NCBI GenBank assembly: GCA_001931875.2
Contig: MSJH02000793.1
Coordinates: 1 to 64,000 of the forward strand
Direction of reading: 5' to 3'
Source: Byssochlamys sp. IMV 00236
Lineage: Eukaryota; Ascomycota; Eurotiomycetes; Eurotiales; Thermoascaceae
Length of the DNA stretch: 64,000 bases
The notes under the pieces: model-generated
The model's database searches: none
The model's input: only the letters and a program-made list of their open reading frames with translations
What the model was told of the DNA's origin: nothing
Part shown: positions 33,956 through 47,540 of the stretch, piece by piece
How the letters are laid out: every line of letters begins with the position of its first letter
Numbering within the stretch: the first letter of the stretch is position 1
Position numbers and translations under genes: made by a program

Positions 33956-35267
33956 GTAGAATATCTTGACTTCATAGTTAGCCTTATTATCTCGACACAT
34001 TCAGCACATGCCTGCCGTATAACACTCACACTCTATAATTACCCAAGTTCAAGCTTCTCGAATCGAGATCCAACGACGAGAACCAGAACTTAAAAAGAAG
34101 GGTTCCATAAGACGTTCGAGATTCAACTCCTTCGATCGTTGGTTTTAATACCTACTTATCTTCGCTTCCCCCCGCGGATATCTCCGCCGTTAGATAAGAG
34201 CAAGCTTAACCCCACCTATCAGGCTGTGTGAAGGCCGAATACCATAAGCCGCGGGGTATACAGAGATGGCATTCCGTAGTAAGTTCGGAATCGATGTGAG
34301 TACTGTCTGAATCGATATCTTGAGGCCATGTCTTGATTCATGGCAGTAGTTACGTTACGATTTTCTAGTCTATACTCTGGGGCTGTGAAGCCACCGCCGT
34401 ATACATTGCCTCTTTCTCCTTGGATGATTGATATGCGCGGCAGACTACTTGAACAAATGCAGAGAAGACGTCCAATAGATTTATCCATCATATTTCATTT
34501 CATCTATTTGGATACATAGGGGCTCATGGACATGCTTTATGCCGCATGAGCAGAAGCTGGCTAGGCAACTGCTACCCCGCAAGGCGACTTCGAGAAATGT
34601 GGACGGCCGTCAGCGTACATTGCAAGGAAGAATATCTTTTTTTTGTAATCCCTCAACCGTTCGCACCCGATCGACAGTAGTCACTCCGTCTGTCTTGCCA
34701 CAACTTTGACCGTAAGCGTAAAACTGCATCATCTGCGATATGGGCAAAAGCGGAGTAAATAGAACAATAGTAAAACGGAGAAGCTTGAGAAAACCGCAGT
34801 GACGGAACAACAAAGACCAGGGAAACCATAGTAATTCTGAGGAACCTTTAATAGTCGGATAGCAGTAAAGGACCAAACGAAACCGTTTCCGCCACGAGAT
34901 GTGCCTCCCCCCAAACGCCGTCCGATTGGTAGTAAAAGGCGGGTATATCCAGCACCACGATGCAAAATGTACGGAGAATAAAAAGGAGCGATGAAGGAGA
35001 AAGCGGACGTTAAACACGACACTCCCGCATAACGATATATTTTTTTTTTTCGTCGAGATTGTCGCCGTCATTTAGTTGGACTTTCCGCCCGGAGCGCCCC
35101 AAAAGATTATTATGTCGAAAATTCTATCCCTCTCCATTATCTGGCCCCAATGCCGAACATGCCGACACCATAGCTGCCACTCCGTTCAGGTATCGGGGGC
35201 GGGCCTCTAGGAAGATTGTCCTGAAAATTATTAGTACTCCAGCAGTCCAAGGCAGTCCAGGTATGAT
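33789..35267. other. Intergenic between dioxygenase and Med19
   Basis: Apart from the (TA)n tract nothing supported is seen. Minus-strand frames at 34219-34491 and 34610-35071 are hydrophobic or mixed, with no domain. Confidence 0.5.
33925..33956. repeat. (TA)n microsatellite
   Basis: About 16 TA dinucleotides interrupted once by TG, in the promoter region of the minus-strand dioxygenase gene. It could influence promoter opening, but that is only inference. Confidence 0.85.
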
Positions 35268-36649
35268 CTATACCTTCTTCCGCCTTTTCTTGCCGGATTC
35301 GCTGTTGGAATACAAAGCGTCATCGTCATCATCCACGTAGCCCTCGCCATAGCCCACGAAACTATTATCATCATAATGTCTCTTGCGCCCACGACTCGGT
35401 CGAGTGCGCTCGGGTTCTGTAGCAGTCGGCGTGCCATTCCGTTGACTGGGTTGTCGAGCAGCGTTTGGAGTCGCAGCGCCAGACACTTTCTTGCTGTCTC
35501 CGGGGCCTGGATGCTTCGGTGGCTTTTCATGACCCAAAGCATCCTCCCAGAACTCGTGGTTCGGAACTGTTCCCGGTTCCATCTTCATGGCCTTCATCTG
35601 CAGCTTGTAGAATGCTGAGTCGAGGTCTGCGACCCGTATCTCCTTGCCAGAAACCTTTTGGTTCTGCCACTCCTCCTCGGGCCACATCGTCAGGTCCCGC
35701 AGTCCGCCAGGCGCTCCCGGATCATGCTTGACGGGTTTATTCCTTCCCGCCAAACCGAGGCCTTTAAGCTTTCCCTCATAAGACTTCCTGAGCCGGTTGA
35801 TCTTCTCTCCCGTGACGGGATCCGTCCTGGCAACGGATTTCGCGATGGGGCCTAGTCCATAGAGTGACACCAAATCCCAACTTGGGTCTGGGCCTGTCAT
35901 GGTATGGGCTATGAATAGGAACATCGCGTTAACACACGTCCACAACCAAGGAGAGAAACCAGAGTGTATATGTTGGACGGGGAAATAGACCGCCACGGGG
36001 AAACCTTACAAGTTTTGCAGAGATGGAAAGCTGGGCCAAAATCTTTCTCTAGAGAGGACAAACTGAATTCTCCTTCGTCTCGAGAAATGCCCGCTCCTCC
36101 ATCCACATCCATCGCGTCTTCATCTTTGACTGTTGTTGAATCATTCAACTTCGTCTTTCCCTCTCCTCCCCGCTGTCGGTCATGATCTGACCGGTGATGT
36201 CCCGAATCGCCCATCGTCATTGAGTCTGCCATTGATCCCGAATCCTGGCCCTGTATCCGGGCGCCCGATTTCTCCGCATTCTCTAGATCTTCCGCAGATG
36301 CTGTTCCCATCAGGTGACCACTGACGCTGCTCGCTGGGGTAGGAAAAGAGTTTGTCGCCGCTACAGTCGGCTGCTGCGACAGCTGCGTAGACATCGGAGT
36401 TGAGGAAGGAGGTGAAGAGAGAGGTGCTGTTTGTGACGTCGTCGTCTGGCCGGGTGATGCCTGTGTGGTAGTGAAGCTGGAGGCATAGTTTTGAGACCCG
36501 ACTGACATCAACGGAGGAGATGTGGGTGTCTGCGGAGTGTGATCGATCCCAGAAAGCAGCGGTTGGGTCGCCTTGCACGATCCAGCCGCTGGAGACGATG
36601 GGGAGAGAGGTCCTGCTCGGTAGGAAGTCGTCGAACCCGAGACCGACAT
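35268..36649 (-). CDS. rox3: Mediator complex subunit 19 (Rox3)
   Basis: Exons: 36649-36010 and 35908-35268 with a 101-bp intron (GTAAGG donor, TAG acceptor), giving 426 residues. The N-terminal ~190 residues are Ser/Thr/Pro-rich and disordered. The conserved Med19/Rox3 core spans the junction: FGPAFHLCKTSHTMTGPDPS, LVSLYGLGPIAKSVARTDP, INRLRKSYEGKLKGLGLAGR, GGLRDLTMWPEEEWQNQKV. The tail is Lys/Arg-rich (SRGRKRHYDD, SGKKRRKKV), fitting a nuclear protein. Med19 sits in the head/middle part of Mediator and links gene-specific activators to RNA polymerase II. Length and layout fit Aspergillus orthologues. Confidence 0.93.
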
Positions 36650-38259
36650 GAGTTATCGGGAGCCGGTCAAGCGCAGAGAGTGCAGGCAGGAGCCTGAGCC
36701 GCCCAGAGTCTGTACCGGCAACGAGATCTCGGGTCGCTGAATCGGCAATGAGGGCGAGAGAATGAGGTTGTGGCTGGGGTTTGCCGGGGTGGAGGATGGC
36801 TCACCGGCCCTGGGGAGGTAGGATGCGACCGTTCTAGCAGAGGCACATTCCAATCAATCGACACGGCTGCCAGCAAGAAGACTGTGCAGGCAAGAGGATC
36901 GATAGGTAGAAAGATGGTGAGAGGGATCGTAGGGAGGAGACTGATGGTCGGCGGTGGTTGTCGAGCGACGCCCTTTGTTCCTCAGTCTGGGAGAAAGCGG
37001 ACGTTACGAGGTGTTGGATGACGGCAAAGGCGAGGAGAGCCCGCGCACGTGACTGGCCGGGCTCGTTTCGCCTGCTCGCGGCGGCACGCGCGCTGGTTGG
37101 TCCGCGCCCGCCGGTTCTGGGCCATCGCGTCTCCATGGGGGATTCTCATAGTTAGTTAATACCATAGTTAAATAGTTAGTTAAAAAGATAGCGGATTATT
37201 ACAGAATAATACAGCCACCATCACGGTATATTTCTTATCCATTGTCTCTATCCTAATTTCGTTGAGTAAATATCCTATTGTCAGGTCGCCCAGTCCCAGT
37301 CAACAAGTTGCTTGATTCTTTCTTCAGCGCATTGTCCTCGCTCGCATCGCACTATGTGAGGCTGGTCTCTTAAGTAGTCGCGGCACCCTTTCGTCCCAGG
37401 TCCAAGGCAATAGTTACCACTCGTAGTCTAGTGTCGGGAATTACTATGACCAGTGGGCCATGATATAGTAATATACCATCCCTTCCATCTATCATCCCTA
37501 CGGACCAGACAGTGACTGTGCTACTAATAATAATTAACCCCGATGGTTACTATGAGGTCCCTAGCCGCGCAGGGATACAGTAGCCGGTGAGGGGGGCAAA
37601 AGTCCGACCAACCGGGGCGCATCCCATCCTGCTGGTCAACGAACGTTCGGTCCCGTGACACGTGCAGGCTTCCCACTCCTCCCCGACGAGCTTTTCCTGT
37701 AGTAACTGAGAGATGGAGATGGTGATCTATCGAACGGTGAAGGGGAATGGAATGCAACATCGACCTTCTTGTCTGTCAAGATAAATGGCCAGGGAGTCTT
37801 TTTAATCATTTCCTAGTACTACGTAGTATGGTCAAGAAGCACACGAAGAATGGGTTTCAAACGGCTATGAGGGATGTACCCTTATATAGAAGATGGGGAA
37901 TAAATGGCAAATCATTTCGTCGAAATACAGGGTATTGTAGCTTCCACATAGAGTCATAAACCTGTCATTTTCGTCCACAAGCATATCGATTCGGGAGACA
38001 TGACGAGATTATAGACCATGTTCGTACACACATCAAAATACCATCAGAAAAGCATAGCCAGATCTCGCGGGAGACCCTTTGTTTGCTACCACCAGGGTGC
38101 ACCACAGAGATAACAAGCGCCTTGCATATGAAACCCCAAGTCGCTTATTGATATATGCCAAGAAAGAAAAAAGAAAAAAAGCCGTCGCTGCCGTGCAGAG
38201 GCTGTCATAAGATGCCTTTTCCATCTATATAGAGTGGGTAATAATCCAAGTGAGGCGGC
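36650..38259. other. Intergenic, promoter of Med19 and 3' side of the Zn2Cys6 gene
   Basis: GC-rich leader (36650-37140) upstream of Med19, then AT-rich DNA with TAGTTA repeats near 37150-37185. No gene is supported; a stop-free minus frame at 36834-37136 is low-complexity leader. Confidence 0.5.
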
Positions 38260-40947
38260 TCACGATCGGTAAAAAGTAGCCGATTCGTTCACTAGATACG
38301 CAGAAACATCCGGGATGTCCTCCTCTAAGGACGCCATCAGTTCGACTTGCTCTTGCTGACTGAGAGTCCGGTTCCGCCACGGAGGCACTGGATATGGCGC
38401 ATTCGAATACTGCGAGTACTGATCACCGATACTGCCTAGCCACATCGGATCAACGCTTGCGTCCACATATGCTAGGTGGCTGGCAGTAGTCGACGCAACA
38501 GTGAAGTTCGGATCCCAGCCCGGAAGGCCGGGAACAACGGAGGGAAACGTATTAAAAGGGGTAGCAGGGTCGAATTCATAGCCGGCAAAGTTGGTGTTGA
38601 ACGGTACATACGACTGGTTGCCGTAGTTCGCCTGCTCAACGCCTTGCTGGGTGGATACCTGAGACTGAACTGGCGGTGCAGTCGTGAAGATCTGTGGTAT
38701 CTTCGATGCCTCTACCGCAGGTACGTTGGGACCGGAAGAGAAATGAAATGGAGGATCCGCTGAATGCCCCCTTGAGACCGTCCCCGTCGAGGATCTGTCT
38801 GAAATGGAATAATCACCGCGTCGGGGTTGTTGTGTTGAACGTATTGACGTGGTTGTAGTACTGGATGGACTAGACATCGGTGGTGGTGTAGCGACGTCCT
38901 GCCCTGACGAGGGAGTCGCGTGGTTGGATGGTGAGTGTACCACGAACGAATCTGCGGTATCGTACGCTTTCAGGCACGCGGAGATGAGGCTCCTATACAG
39001 CCGCAGGGCGGACTCCACCCCGGGCCATCTTTCCGCAGCCAGTTGCAGTCCTTCAAGTGCCACATGGATGTACTCGAGCACTTCATCAAGAGGGTGTTCC
39101 TGCCGAATTTCAGGGTAAGATAGAGACCAAAGAATGGTATTCAGAGCCATGAAGAGAGATTGCGTAAAGATCCAAGTCAGGTCAACGGACCCGGTGGCAA
39201 TCTGCTCGCGATGCATTCCCACATTAAACGCCGATGCTTCATAACACATCTGAGCAGCACGTAGGGAGGGCTCGGGAACCTGTGGGGATGGCCGAAACAT
39301 GAAGACAATCATTGTATTACGTCGCCCTTTGAACCTGCAGGAAGGTGTTATTCTCATTTCTCTGTAGCGTCCGAATCTCCATGAGAGGATGCGCTTACCA
39401 TTTCTCACTCAGACCGCTTCCTCCATCATTTTTCGGACAAGAAGCGACCCAGTCGTCTAGTTTTGCGAGCATTTGTGTAAACCACGGATCCTCGTCGTTC
39501 ACAGGAGTCTCTCGCTTCTTGAGATATAGAGTGCGTCTGATCTCTGCCTGCAGAAGACGCATTTTGAAGAAGTGGATGGCGATGCATTTGGCTAATACGG
39601 GCTTGGCCCCTGGCAAAACCCCTTCGGGCGTGATGAAGCGATCATCGACTAGCTCAAAGAATTTCACGTCAATGTGATCGTGGCTGATGCAGAAGGCGCT
39701 GGGACGACCCAAGCTATGGGAAAGGCCGTACTCCATGGAAGTGACAATCCAGAAAAGCCTCCTTCGCATTTCGATCTCGAGCGCATTCAACGGCTCACCG
39801 GTTGGTGACCGAGTGATTGTGGATTCTTCTGTCAGACGTAGGTCCTGGCAGAGTTTTACCGCTACGCCGACAACCCAGTATGCAGCAGTCCTCGTCGGGG
39901 TCAACAGGGAGTATTGAGCGATAAGGACCAAGCATTGAAGAGAGCCCAGGTCCATCCTTCTTAAGGAAGGCTCCAGGAATGGCAAAGCTGCCAGATAATA
40001 ACTATCTGCCAAACCTGCATACGCTGTGCTTAGCTTTTGCATACTAATTGCAATGACAAGTCGCAGCTGGAAATTTTTGCAAGGGTCATCGCAGCCGTTG
40101 AAGACGTCTTCTACGTCTTGCCGGAACGATGGTTCGTGGAGAGTGGGGAGCATGTATTGGGCTGGTTATCATTAGCAAAGACCTGTTCAATTCTGCATAG
40201 ATAGGGAACTTGGGACGTACCCCGCACCACGAAGAGGTCGATAAGCCGATATGTCAAGTTTCGAGGTGGAAGCTCTTCCTGCGGCATGGAACTAATCATA
40301 GGATAAATCTTTGACGTTGGTTTAGAACTTTCCTTAGTGAAAGTATCCTTAATTTCCTGCGCTGTCACTTCGGGTACGACGTCTTTGATGCGTTTCGAGT
40401 CCGTGTTCTGCTTTGCCATCTCCATGACCAAACGGGTAATTGCGAGGCCGCTGGATGGACCGAGATATTTCGGCTCGTCATTCTCCTTAAATTTGATACG
40501 GCCGGCACCTCGTACCATCATCTCCGCATTCGCAGCATGCTGTATGTCCCGCTCAGCTTCCGCGAGCTCCCTTTCTAACGTACGGGCTTTTTCCCTCAAC
40601 TGTAGAATATACGTCCTAGGAATGGTACAATTCCTGGCAGGATCGTAGTATACACATCTTGCATTGCTCCGTTCACATGGCTCGCATCGTGGAATTCCCG
40701 GATCGCATCTGGATTTGCGCTATCACAGAAGCCACATCAGTGGATGTCGCACAAAAGAAGGGTTACAGGCCATTCCGTTACTGGTCTGATAGCCTAGACT
40801 CACCTGTCTACAGCGCGTACAAGCAGTTAAAGTGTGCGCAATCCGACCATCTGGAATGTGCACTGATTTCTGTGAACCTCTCGACGAAGAGTGCCTCCAT
40901 GGATCCGTAAACTCGGGCCCGGACGGAGAGGAGTTCCTCTGCGCCAT
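38260..40947 (-). CDS. Zn(II)2Cys6 transcription factor with fungal_trans domain
   Basis: Exons: 40947-40804, 40719-40221, 40161-39399 and 39334-38260, giving 826 residues. The binuclear zinc cluster has six Cys (43, 46, 53, 60, 63, 70), and the first intron splits it between CTRCRQ and RKSRCDPGIPRC. A coiled-coil linker follows (LREKARTLERELAEAERDI). The fungal-specific middle homology region shows LPTLHEPSFRQDVEDVF, AQYSLLTPTRTAAYWVVG, RRRLFWIVTSMEYGLSHSLG and RPSAFCISHDHIDV. The last ~200 residues are Ser/Thr/Pro/Gln-rich, a likely activation region. It binds CGG-type DNA sites by family knowledge; the target pathway is unknown. It is divergent to another Zn2Cys6 gene across about 1.6 kb. 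Confidence 0.9.
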
Positions 40948-42579
40948 GGTTGAAAACCCCCGTTATCCAGTGTCGTCAAAGAGGGTTCGATGGTCTGTGT
41001 CACAGAGATTCTCCAGTCCGCCAAGTGACCTTGTTTCAAGATCCTAGATTGAAGAGATCGGAGCTCGGGCGCAATGTCGGGGTGAACAACGACGCCGTCA
41101 TGATCTCCCTAGGAGCTGTCAGGACACGTCCGGGGCCCCAAACACAGCACGAGGAACAGGAGGGCTGGTCCTACGTATATTTTTCACGTATCTGAGTTCG
41201 AATTGAAGCGTGTCTGGTTGATCGGATGCTGAAGTGGCTGTCGCCGATGGTCGGCGCCGCAGCCCAGATTGGCGCAAGGTGCAGTCCGTCTGTCGTCCGG
41301 CCTGGTATCAGAGGGCAAGCGTCTCGTCCCCCTGGTCTGTATAGAGTAGAGTAGAGCAGCCACTGCCAGCCAGAGAATCTGCCCGAAGCCTAGACTTTGG
41401 GGAGACGAACAATAATGCAATAATACTCGGTTCTCAGACTCACAGACTGCACCGTTGTGAACGACGGCCCGTGACTCGTCTGGTGGGGCTGGCGTGGGGT
41501 CCCAGAGCAGAGCCCATCCGCCAAAAGTACTAGAGTCGAGTTCTGAACCACAATCCTACCACTAGCGACCTCTTAGTTGGCCTCTCATTCAACCTGCGAT
41601 CGGGCGTTGCTGACGCTTATCCGGCCTTGCGGTTGGAGGGAAGCAGAAGCGGTCGCTCTCTTGACGTCTAGCGGGCTAATAATCCAGTCCAGCGTCCTTT
41701 TCCTATCACCCCGTCTCTCCTGAGATATTATTATTACACCCGGACTGCGAATTGATGCACTGGAATGTGTTCTGTCTCTTTTCTTGGACTAGAGTATCCA
41801 ACCGTTGATCACCATCCGTTGGTCTTATGTACTACATGATCGACGTTCCCCGTTAACGTCTCGAAGCTCAATCCGCTACTCGCACTGGAGGAGGAACGCA
41901 GACGGAGACAACCGCAGCAGTCACTTAGTCGAACCCCTCCGCCGCATGCGCTGGATGAAAAAGCCTTGGGCCCCATCTGAGATCCACCAATATTGATCCG
42001 TTGAACGCCTCTGCGGAGCAATCAAGCTCGTCATTATCTCTTTCTCGTGGCATCTATCTGCCCGGCCCCTGAATGCTCGGCTACTGTGCACTACTTAGCC
42101 GTCGTGGAAGGCTTCACAGTTCACACAATATTGTTGTTGCCGGACAAGAACGCCAGTTCCGGCTCCGGCTCCGTGACACTGCGACAGCCCTATAGGATCC
42201 AGCCCACTAGTCGCCCGTCCATCACTGTCATCCAAATTTACCGATAAGGCTGGCTGCCATTCAGCTCATGCAGGTCCTGCGCCGGGCACCATCAGCTGCA
42301 CGAAACGCGGTCTAACCAACTGACAGACAAACTAGCGGTGGTGAGGTCAGTTACATAATATGATCTCCTCGGTCATATTCCATTTCCTGAACGTTTTTCT
42401 CTCAATTTGCACCGTTACCTCGCTCCTGTCCCGCAGTCCTCCAATTGTCGTTCTTCAGGCTTGTCTGAACTCTGCAGGAGATGGAAGCGATATAACCATA
42501 GTCAATATGCCCGTTAATCATGTATGTCTTTCCTGGACTAGCATGCTGACTGTTCCGTAGATAATGTCCGAAGACGAGG
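40948..42579. promoter_or_regulatory. 1.6 kb divergent promoter region between two Zn2Cys6 regulators
   Basis: Both flanking regulator genes point outward from this stretch. It contains CGG/CCG-rich patches (for example 41460-41660 and 42150-42300) but no supported gene. Frames at 40950-41195 and 41184-41420 are chance-like. Individual binding sites cannot be assigned by eye. Confidence 0.5.
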
Positions 42580-44584
42580 ATGTCCACAGCATCATTTCTG
42601 GAAAATCCTTTGCTGAAGGTCAGTCGACCTGTGGCAGCCTGCTCCAGGTGTCGCACCGCAAAGATCAAATGTGATGGGAAGCTACCTGCATGTTCTGCTT
42701 GTGAGAAAGCGGGCAAAGCAAGTAGCTGTTCCGGAGCGACCGATGAATTTGCCAAGGGAAAGGAAAGGAGCTATGTAGCATCTCTGGAGGGGCATTGCGA
42801 AAGACTCGAAAGGAAGATTCGTGAGGTCCGTCGTCGTCAGCAGGCTCTGACACAGGACGGCTCCGAAACTGCCCAGGAAAGTTCCATCACGTCCATCTCA
42901 GCGGGGGAATTTAGGGAGAAGGCACGCCGTAAGGAGGTATCTGATATAGATGACCTTGTTGGAGATTTTGGGTATTTGTAAGGAGAGCGATAGGCAGTAT
43001 CTGCGACCATCGCTAACCAGTCCCAGATCTGTCAATGCCACATCGAGAGATTTCAAGGGGATCACATCGCGGACTTCATTTGCGCAGCTCCTTCTCACTG
43101 TCGCTATGGGAGAACCGCTTCCTCAACACCCGTCGAAGACCCTACCGCCTCGCCATGAAGCCACAGGACTTCTCGAATTCTACTTCGATAATATATTCAC
43201 CCAGCTACCGTTCTTTGCGGAGACAAACTTTTGGACCTCTGTAGATGCAGTTTACCAGGAAGGTGGCCGTTTTGCGAAGCCCTTCGACCATTGGATTGTT
43301 CGGATGGTACTAGCCATCGCGTCCACTTCGTTTTCGCAGCAACGCGGCGACCAGGATCAAAAGAGAGCCCTCTCCTTGGTTTCCGCAGCATTGGATTATT
43401 CAGAGGATGTTCTTCACCCGGGATCGATACCTGGCATCCAAGCTATTCTATTGCTCGCCCAGTACTCTCTAGTTGACCCCGAGCATTTTCGCAGCTGGTA
43501 TTTGGTCGGGTGCGCTGCTCGAGTAATGGCGGATCTTGGGTTGCATCAGGATCTACCTTCGGGTGCCATGGCAAAGGATCGTTTGGAACTGCGCCGTAAA
43601 GTCTTCCATTGCATATACTCCTTAGACAGGTCCGTTACCTCTTCCTATGACTGTGTTTACTACATGCTGATGTGCCCAATCAGATACGTGAGCACAGTGT
43701 CACAGCGGGCCTTCTCATTCTCAGACGACTCCGTCAGTGTGCCTCTGCCTCCTATCACACCTTCATCTATACAACCCGCCGCCTCGTACCAGAATCACGT
43801 CTTCCTCAGAAGCACTGAACCGGCGTTCTATCTATTCCAGATACGTCGCATTCTATCATCCGGCTATCAAGAGATGTTTTTCAATAATCATAATCCGTCA
43901 CCGCAACCACTAGTCCTCACATGGACAATATGTGCGAAGGCTCGCGACTGGTTTAACAAGGCCCCGAAGAATGCACCACATTTCTTCACTCTCCTGTATC
44001 GCCTAGAGCTGCTTTATACCATTGTCGTGGCAGTTTCCCCATCTCACCGGGATCCTTCGATTTGCGATTTCAGCAAAACTATACTCTTCGACCGGGCCAT
44101 TGATTACATCAGTCAAGTCCATCATGTGATTGGGAACACTGGATCGTTACCATTTTTGACGTTCATCGATATTCAGCGAGTCGACTATGTTGGGCGACGG
44201 TTGATCGATCTGCTGAGCCAAGACTATGAGCTGCTTCTCAGCAATTCTATCCCCGAACCTCCTCCGGTACCAGCGGGGACTCCAGAACCGCCCTATCTAG
44301 CACCGGAAGACCGCATCAATTGTCTTGGCAGAGCAGTGAGATGTTTCCGCTACATTCGAGACATTTTGGAGTTCTCTGTGCGAAAATGGAATACGCATAA
44401 GCTCTTGGAAAGATTTGAACTAGACTCGACAGTCGTAAGGCGGCGACTCGCAGAGACTCCTGCAGCTTATAGGGCCCCACCTCATACATCCTATGTCACT
44501 GGGGAGAATATGCCATTGAATAGCTCCTCCGGTGGATATTCTGGATTTGGTCCTGGAAATATGACCTCTCGCAGACCTTATTGA
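42580..44584 (+). CDS. Zn(II)2Cys6 transcription factor, UaY/Ppr1-like zinc cluster
   Basis: Exons: 42580-42977, 43027-43629 and 43684-44584, giving 633 residues. The cluster RPVAACSRCRTAKIKCDGKL has Cys21, 24, 31, 38, 41 and 50, followed by KGKERSYVASLEGHCERLER, a linker and dimerisation helix resembling those I associate with purine-regulator-type factors (UaY/Ppr1). The middle homology domain has LLEFYFDNIFTQLPFFAETN, IQAILLLAQYSLVDPEHFRS, GCAARVMADLGLHQDLP and LRRKVFHCIYSLDRYVSTVS. It is shorter than UaY (about 1000 residues), so orthology is not claimed. The second intron (54 bp) has a GTCCGT donor and is in-frame, so retention would not shift the frame. Divergent partner of the gene at 38260-40947. 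Confidence 0.87.
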
Positions 44585-47540
44585 ATCTGCGTCCCCGCCC
44601 TAATGACCGGTCGCCCGACATACGGATTGAATGAGCGCCACGTTATCTGGCACCGTTCCTTCGGGAGGTGGAATCTCACACTGAAGTCTGCCAGCAGGTT
44701 ACACGTTGATTGTCATCAGTCCTCGTGTGACTACAAATCAGTGATGATTTTATCCTGAAAATGAAGATACCCAAATTTACGATTACAAGGAAATCTCAAC
44801 GGCACAAATTATATATGCGACGGGTTGCGCTTTCGGCGTATGAACTCAACAACATCATTGTCTGTAATTTCGGGAACCAGTATATACGTACCCATGCATA
44901 TTATATATCGCTTGTTGGTGCGGGTTTCTGCGATAACACGTCATATACTTCGAATATTGGGGAAATATTTCCAGCACTCTGAATAACCCATGCGCGTATA
45001 TACAATGGATAGTACCAATGTCGAGGCATCGTGCAAGAAGAGGAAAGAAAGTCGTTACTGATTGTACACGCATGTATAGTATATATTGGCTTTCTCACCT
45101 TCTGTGACCTACCAGGTACTGTAGCTCTTGCTTGCTCAGTATCATTCGCCACTGGAATAGCTATCCCGTTGTTGATATCTGGGGCGGAGTAAAATCCCTG
45201 TCAACGGCGTAAAGCGTAACTATCACGCCCCTCATGTGTAGGAGATAAACTCGACCTATTTAGTATATACAGGTAAAATGGTTGAAACAGACGAATTATG
45301 CGATCTTAACACTGCGCCTATGTCAACTGCTTCATAAGTCGAGAACCCATCGGCTGACAAGTCTACAATAGAACCAATTATCGAATGCGTTATAAATGTA
45401 TAAAATCAGTATAGTAATACTAATTGAGAACCTGGAACTCTCCAGAGAAGGGCGAAAGGGCTGTGCTACTAAAGCAGCAGCTAGTTAGTACCTGAATGAC
45501 TATCTTCCAGAATGATCTCGGCACTCAAAGATAACAATACCTCAGCCACAGCGGCTTGCATTTCCACCTGATGGCGGTGTCTAGGTCTTGCATTGATCTT
45601 TGCGTCTTTTCCGATTGTAGGACGCGGAATAATGGACCGCAGGAGAACCAGGGTTCTTCTTCAACTGGAAACAAGCAGGTCCCAGGAGATGACCAACGCG
45701 TTTTGACCCCGTATGGCTGTGCAAGCCTGCCACGACGGTGGGACCCTGGTAGAGTAAAGCTATGAGGTACCGCTGGCGTGGAAAGGTCCGCATACCTTTC
45801 AAAGCTCCCTACTGCAAATCAATAAACCTCTGTCGAATCGAGTGTCTCAAGATTCTCGAAATTATATGACGACATGGATCGGCCAAATTCGCCTTTCTTT
45901 GCTTCTGCTGTCGCGTGGTGCAGGATAGTTGAGACTCGAGAGTATGACGGGACCCTGTTCGATTATATAATCCGGGCTGGGGGCCACAGAAAGCATCTCG
46001 ATCTCTCATGGCGTAATTACACGAACCCGGTCAGATATTGAATATTGATGTATCCCAATCGCTCATTGTTGTGATGCTAGTCCCCCTGGCTGCTACACAA
46101 TGATCATATGCACCGCCACCTTTTCGTTCCCGGCACGCGGGGGGAGTATGTGAAATATTGAATGTGATAATCGCAAGGGGCGTGTACGCTATGTACCCGT
46201 CTAGATCTTAGATTAGGGCCCACTCAAGTCAATATAGACTTAAGTTGATGGTTCCTCTGCGAGTCTGGGGCGACGCCTATCTTATACAAGAATACCCACC
46301 ACGGATGATAGAACCTTCGATCGCCGCCCGAGGACCTGTAAACAACAGCCTTGCCATCCTCTTGGGAGTCGGGACATGCTCTGGATCTGAAGTAGGGCCA
46401 GCTCTGTTGAACGATACGGGAAGAAATCGGATCGTTCTCGCGGGTGTGGAAGCACGAGCGGTCAATCATACGAAAAACAAGACGCCAAGTCTCCGTGTGG
46501 TCTATCGTTGCCAGTTACCTGTATTAGCCATGTCTCGGGCCTGTCTAAACACGTGAAGTTATAGAGTATGAGCCCTCCCGGCGAAGTAAAAGGGCCCAGA
46601 ACCCGGCGAGGAGGCTTGTGCATATCCGGAAATGGCAACACTACCAGGTCAATGGGTGGTTTTTTGTCCGTAACAGCGTGCACTCGAAAGACAGGCCATG
46701 CTTGATGTCGCGATGTCTAGTTAATTCGTGTCATGACGTCAAATTGATGCGGTGCAGGCGCTGAGCAGGGAAAGAAGTTGAGAGGATGTATCGACAGACA
46801 AGGTTTGAACTCACGATGCAACTCCTGAGCCGTGTGCGCCAATCTCTTACTTGAACAGGATAAGAGACACCTGCCGTCTCTTCCCAGCTCGATCCAGAAA
46901 AACGAGAACCGCCCGTGCTTTTGCTGTCATAGCTTCTTCTTGGCTTGGGCTCTTAGGGCTGGCCCACCTGGGAAGCTGGGAATGGCGAACGACGTAGGGA
47001 AGACTAAGCTTGCCATTACTGCAGAGGCTGGAATAGCAGAGACGGGAACAGACAACAACCATGGCAGCGAGACGACGCTCAGTCTCTGCGTCCGTGTAAG
47101 TATCCAGGAAGAATTCCGACGATGGGTTGTCCAGTGACACGACACCGTGACGTCAACCAACCACGACCCGTTTGGCGCCTCCTTTGTGAGGCCATGAATG
47201 ACTCCATGCCAAACATGCACATTCCCTCCCTCCGCAACCAAATCCCCCTTGACATTTATAACAGTCAATGGCTCTCTCTCCTGCCCATCTGCTCCTGAAT
47301 GTTTTGACTGCCATATACCCTGAAGCCCTCCAATACAGTGCTTACACCCCCCAATACCCCCTTCATTCCTCAAGTGATACCCCAGTGACGGCTGTACTAC
47401 TAGACGAACCTCGATATCCCCACACAGTATAATTCCCTAATATATCCTAATTGCTGCTGTCGTTGAGCTCGATCCTTTTACTTGACTTGACTGGAGACTC
47501 TCTTGGTGAAAGAACCAGCAATAAACAAACCGGTGCCATC
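44585..47540. other. Long intergenic region (3 kb), no gene supported
   Basis: Frames at 46245-46556 (plus, 103 codons) and 46927-47373 (minus, 148 codons) are the longest, but have no family features, signal peptide or splice-joined extension. The second overlaps the likely promoter of the HAM1-domain gene. Confidence 0.45.

Noticed and set aside
42564..42580. Alternative start of the Zn2Cys6 gene at 42564 with an intron before the zinc cluster
   Set aside because: The required intron would be only about 22 bp, below any functional size; the ATG at 42580 reads straight through the cluster.
46927..47373. 148-codon minus-strand frame
   Set aside because: No domain, signal or splice extension; lies in the promoter area of the HAM1-domain gene.
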